Origin: Bacteroides sp.
GTDB taxonomy: Bacteria > Bacteroidota > Bacteroidia > Bacteroidales > P3
Reading direction: 5' to 3'
Assembly (NCBI GenBank): GCA_023662825.1
Contig: JAMPIH010000001.1
Coordinates: forward strand, 248,001-312,000
DNA length: 64,000 nucleotides
Positions within the stretch are counted from its first letter, which is position 1; every line of letters begins with the position of its first letter. A program made the translations under genes and the position numbers. This document shows, piece after piece, positions 61,386 through 64,000 of the stretch. The notes under the pieces were generated by a model, which made no database searches, was not told the origin of the DNA, and saw only the letters and a list, made by a program, of their open reading frames with translations.

Positions 61386-61826
61386 ATGAAGAATTTGAAT
61401 TTATTGACGATTTTGGCGAAACGCGCCTTCTTCGCACTGGCATTGGCGGGCACGGGATTGATGGCGGGATGCGACAAAAAAACTGAAGACCCGTATTCCC
61501 AACCGATAGACCCGGTACAGGTTTTGAAATTTGGTGAATATTTTAAAAATGATTCCATTCAATATGAAAATGTTATGAAATATGCCAACGACCCGCGTAT
61601 CACAACAATAATTTATTTTATGGATTCAATAAACAACAATAATAACTATGGTGGGCATAATACTTCAAATATTTCTTTTATACGCGAATACTTACAGGAA
61701 CGGCTGAACTATACATCCAAAGCAACGGGGAGTGGAACATTTAAGTTTATGGCCGGTGCCGCATCGCCCGAGGACAGTCTGTGGTTCGTGCAAAACGGCT
61801 GGCAAATCAGACCGTATCGAAGATAA
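61386..61826 (+). CDS. Small lipoprotein, paralogue of the one at the right edge
   Basis: A 146-residue lipoprotein: NLLTILAKRAFFALALAGTGLMAGC with lipobox MAGC. The mature part contains a Asn-rich stretch (SINNNNNYGGHN) and ends SPEDSLWFVQNGWQIRPYRR. The edge gene shares the signal (NLLMIWAERVFFALALAGT), the middle (YFMDS.N / MVVESDNN) and the end (DSLWFVQNGW). No known family. It is AT-rich in the middle and has its own promoter and terminator. Confidence 0.75.
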   Translation: MKNLNLLTILAKRAFFALALAGTGLMAGCDKKTEDPYSQPIDPVQVLKFGEYFKNDSIQYENVMKYANDPRITTIIYFMDSINNNNNYGGHNTSNISFIREYLQERLNYTSKATGSGTFKFMAGAASPEDSLWFVQNGWQIRPYRR

Positions 61827-61859
61827 AACGCCGCCCAGGCGATGCCTTCTTTTGCCCTC

Positions 61860-61892
61860 ACGCCCCGCCTCCCGCGGGGCGTTTTTAGTTTT
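61860..61892 (+). terminator. Terminator after small lipoprotein 1
   Basis: ACGCCCCGC, a 5-base loop, GCGGGGCGT, then TTTTTAGTTTT. The 61893-61955 remainder has no gene. Confidence 0.88.
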
Positions 61893-61955
61893 CCAGATTA
61901 CACATCGGCACCCTCTAAAACTCCCCGTGTCCTTGGGGAGGAAGCGAAGTTTCGG

Positions 61956-63275
61956 CTACATATCTTTCATGGAAAGGACCTTGCGGGAAACGGTGTAACC
62001 CTTGAACTGTCCGGTAACCTGCAGGAATTTCGCCACCTTTTCTTCTAATACAGCGGGGTTGTAGCGGTCAGCGTTCCGCTTGATTTCGAAAAAACACGCC
62101 TCCCGGGTCAGTTCGTTTTCGGCAATCAGGTCGATTTCGTTCTCTCCCTTGCGATTCCACCAACCACCTATGCGTGTGTATTTTCCGCTTTCCGCCAGCA
62201 CCTGTCTGAAATACCTTTCCAGCATCAGGCCGCTGAAAGTCTCGTAGTCGCGGTTTACTAAGGTCTTCAAGGCATCGAAGGCCTCTATCTCCAACATGTA
62301 GCCGTATTTGTAGATGAAGCGGAACCAAAACGTAAGGAAGTTGTCTTTCAGCACGTAGCGCATGTTCTTGTTCGAATTCTTCTCGAACAAGGGCTGTTTC
62401 TTCCCTATCAGTTCGTATTCGGTTTCCAGCCGGGTCAGGTAGCCGCCGGTTTCCCGCCCCACGGCGTTTTCTATTTCCGCACGGCTGTTCTTGCCTTGCG
62501 CGATGGCGGAGAGTATCGAGAAATAAATGCCGTATTCCCGCCCGAACTCTTCCACCAGCATAGCCTTGCCCTCTCCTGTAAAAACCGAATCGGGACGGAG
62601 AATCTGACGGATCATCTTAGCCTTGGTGGTGGCGCCGGCATCCATCAACAGCTGCACATACTTGGCCACCCCGCCCGTAAACGAGTAGAGAGCCAGCAGG
62701 TCTTCGGGCGTATAGGTTCCGTTGTGGCTTTTAAGAATCTCTTTCAAGACCGAGGGCGTAAAGGGGCGTATGCTCATAAAACGGGTCTGCCGGTTATACA
62801 GGGGCTCTTTGCCGTCCATAAAGATCCGGCTCATCATGGAATGAACCGAACCGCACACAATCAGGTTGACATGCGCCCGGGTATGATACAGGTCCCAAAG
62901 ACGCTGCATGTCGCCGTACACGGATTTATTCACACGGTAAAACTCCTGGAATTCATCGATAAAAAGCGTAAGCGGATGGGAAACGGACCATTTCAGCAGG
63001 AATTCGAAGACTTCGGCGAAGTTTTGGGCTTTTCCTATCGTGGGCACCCCTAACTTCCCGGAGATTTCCGCCTGATAGGTCTCGCAAAGTTCGCTTTCGG
63101 TCTTCCGGCTCACGAAGAAATAGAGGAAGGGCATGTCTTCGTAGGCCTTCCAAACGAGCGAGGTCTTGCCGATACGCCGCCGCCCCGTAAGGACGGTGAA
63201 CTGGGCCTGCTTTTGCACCTGCTTGCGGATTTCCCGCAACAAACGTATTTCCTGTTTTCTGTCAAAAAATTTCAT
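61956..63275 (-). CDS. AAA ATPase with C-terminal PD-(D/E)XK-like (DUF234) domain
   Basis: A 439-residue protein of the archaeal-type ATPase family common in Bacteroidota. Walker A GRRRIGKT at 31-38, Walker B TLFIDEFQEF at 103-112, sensor region LIVCGSVHSMM. A winged-helix segment (about 255-300) is followed by DUF234 with nuclease-like residues: GENEIDLIAENE (Asp) and ACFFEIKRN (E-x-K). Function is unknown in most cases; mobile or defence roles are suggested by the family's patchy spread. It is flanked by two related lipoprotein genes and by a GTTCCGAAAC repeat just upstream. Confidence 0.88.
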   Translation of the reverse strand: MKFFDRKQEIRLLREIRKQVQKQAQFTVLTGRRRIGKTSLVWKAYEDMPFLYFFVSRKTESELCETYQAEISGKLGVPTIGKAQNFAEVFEFLLKWSVSHPLTLFIDEFQEFYRVNKSVYGDMQRLWDLYHTRAHVNLIVCGSVHSMMSRIFMDGKEPLYNRQTRFMSIRPFTPSVLKEILKSHNGTYTPEDLLALYSFTGGVAKYVQLLMDAGATTKAKMIRQILRPDSVFTGEGKAMLVEEFGREYGIYFSILSAIAQGKNSRAEIENAVGRETGGYLTRLETEYELIGKKQPLFEKNSNKNMRYVLKDNFLTFWFRFIYKYGYMLEIEAFDALKTLVNRDYETFSGLMLERYFRQVLAESGKYTRIGGWWNRKGENEIDLIAENELTREACFFEIKRNADRYNPAVLEEKVAKFLQVTGQFKGYTVSRKVLSMKDM

Positions 63276-63308
63276 AGGCGTGTCTTGTCAATCATTCCGA
63301 AACAACAG

Positions 63309-63343
63309 GTTCCGAAACGGTGAGTTCCGAAATGGTGGTTTCG
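63309..63343. repeat. GTTCCGAAAC-type 35-bp repeat, copy 2
   Basis: GTTCCGAAACGG, TGAGTTCCGAAATGG, TGGTTTCG; a further ATTCCGAAAC precedes it at about 63292. It lies 34 bases upstream of the ATPase start and could be its operator or a mobile repeat. 63344-63474 shows no gene. Confidence 0.75.
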
Positions 63344-63474
63344 GAACTGCAAATGTAGTGAAAAAAACATAAAAACGCATCCCACAATTACGAAATCAGT
63401 GATTTCGCAATCATCTCCGGCTTGTCCATGCCGCAGAAGCATGAAGTTGTTTCCCAAATTCAATCTTTTTAGTT

Positions 63475-63504
63475 TTTGAAATCGAGTGATTTGTATTAAT
63501 TTTG
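63475..63504 (+). promoter_or_regulatory. Promoter of small lipoprotein 2 (duplicated leader)
   Basis: TTTG (63475-63478), 18 bases, TAATTTTG (63497-63504). From GTGATTTGTATTAATTTTG on, it follows the 61265 promoter region closely for about 80 bases. Confidence 0.7.
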
Positions 63505-63567
63505 TGGATAACCTGGTTTTGGGCGCATGGGGCGGTCGGGATTCGGGTTGAAATCAAACAAAAGACA

Positions 63568-64000
63568 ATGATAATGGAAAAACGTAACTTATTGATGATT
63601 TGGGCGGAGCGTGTGTTCTTCGCACTGGCATTGGCGGGCACCGCCGGATTGATGTTACCCGCGTGCGAGAAAGAGAAGGATAAACCAATATACCGTGCCC
63701 CGTATGAGAAGGAATTGTTTTTTAAGCAGGGTAAGATGGATTCTGTTCAGGAACCTGTTGTTAAAAAATATGTAGATGATACCGCGTGCAAGCATATATA
63801 TATGGTTGTAGAATCCGATAATAATTACACAGCATATGACGCAGAAGATATTAATATAATAAAAACACAGCTTCAACGCAGAATAGATATTTCCAACAAA
63901 GTCTCAGGTCGTGGTGATTTTCATTTTAGACCGAATACAGCCAGTGTAAATGATAGTTTGTGGTTTGTACAAAATGGCTGGACCGTTCGTCAAAAACAGT
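63568..64000 (+). CDS. Small lipoprotein, cut by right window edge
   Basis: At least 144 residues with no stop before the edge. Start ATG-ATA-ATG (63568 or 63574). Signal MEKRNLLMIWAERVFFALAL with lipobox LPAC, then a charged EKEKDK. The visible end NDSLWFVQNGWTVRQKQ aligns with the end of the 61386 gene, so only a few codons are probably missing. Function unknown; see the paralogue entry for shared segments. Confidence 0.75.
   Translation, partial: MIMEKRNLLMIWAERVFFALALAGTAGLMLPACEKEKDKPIYRAPYEKELFFKQGKMDSVQEPVVKKYVDDTACKHIYMVVESDNNYTAYDAEDINIIKTQLQRRIDISNKVSGRGDFHFRPNTASVNDSLWFVQNGWTVRQKQ

Noticed and set aside
60040-63343. CRISPR-like repeats near the TTCCGAAA units
   Set aside because: There are only a few irregular units without regular spacers, and no cas genes.

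Overview
The window is chromosomal DNA from a member of the Bacteroidota, most likely order Bacteroidales. Several things point there: type IX secretion (T9SS) C-terminal sorting domains, a GldD-type lipoprotein, DUF4270, DUF6029 and Omp28-type envelope proteins, an archaeal-type prolyl-tRNA synthetase, a FeoA-FeoB fusion, and promoters of the TTTG-N19..21-TAnnTTTG type. I see no rRNA, tRNA, CRISPR array, integrase or transposase. The species cannot be named from this sequence.

Left part (1-20.7 kb). A histidine/aromatic ammonia-lyase is cut by the left edge, followed by a secreted lipase-like protein. Next is a four-gene envelope cluster (TlpA-like thioredoxin, DUF6029, Omp28-like lipoprotein, T9SS cargo). 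Then come a THUMP methyltransferase-like protein with degraded catalytic motifs, a FlK-like thioesterase, glycine C-acetyltransferase (kbl), two small outer-membrane barrels, an aminopeptidase P, feoB, and a glycogen-synthase N-domain protein / DUF4270 / glmS cluster. recJ is divergent from that cluster.

Middle (20.7-43.8 kb). A GtrA/GT-C/TPR fusion is followed by an RNA-processing and DNA-maintenance run (RluA-type pseudouridine synthase, rng, HU, ssb, mutY) and by dsbD, purS and pssA. Next are three secreted proteins, two of which share a nearly identical T9SS sorting-domain DNA segment. A compact six-gene directon recQ-ompH-nadC-purA-(PepSY-like)-(OstA-like) follows, with lptB divergent from it.

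Right part (43.8-64 kb). A Fic gene sits between perfect 35-bp direct repeats, one of which is the 3' end of the neighbouring OmpP1/FadL-like gene. Next come a low-complexity lipoprotein, the operon proS-pth-gldE-like-gldD-GIN protein, and a GT-C/GT2 pair. A redox-flavoured cassette follows (HxlR, two NTF2-like proteins, a Cys-rich flavoprotein, a flavodoxin, GNAT, AraC), then a HigBA toxin-antitoxin pair, and two related small lipoproteins with a shared promoter/leader flanking an AAA ATPase-nuclease.

The most distinctive signal is a dispersed palindromic repeat family found at six loci. At several loci it places a Bacteroidota -7 box directly upstream of a gene (kbl, pssA, proS, hxlR). At one locus it reads in frame through the body of the HigB toxin gene, and at another it supplies the last codons of the AraC gene.
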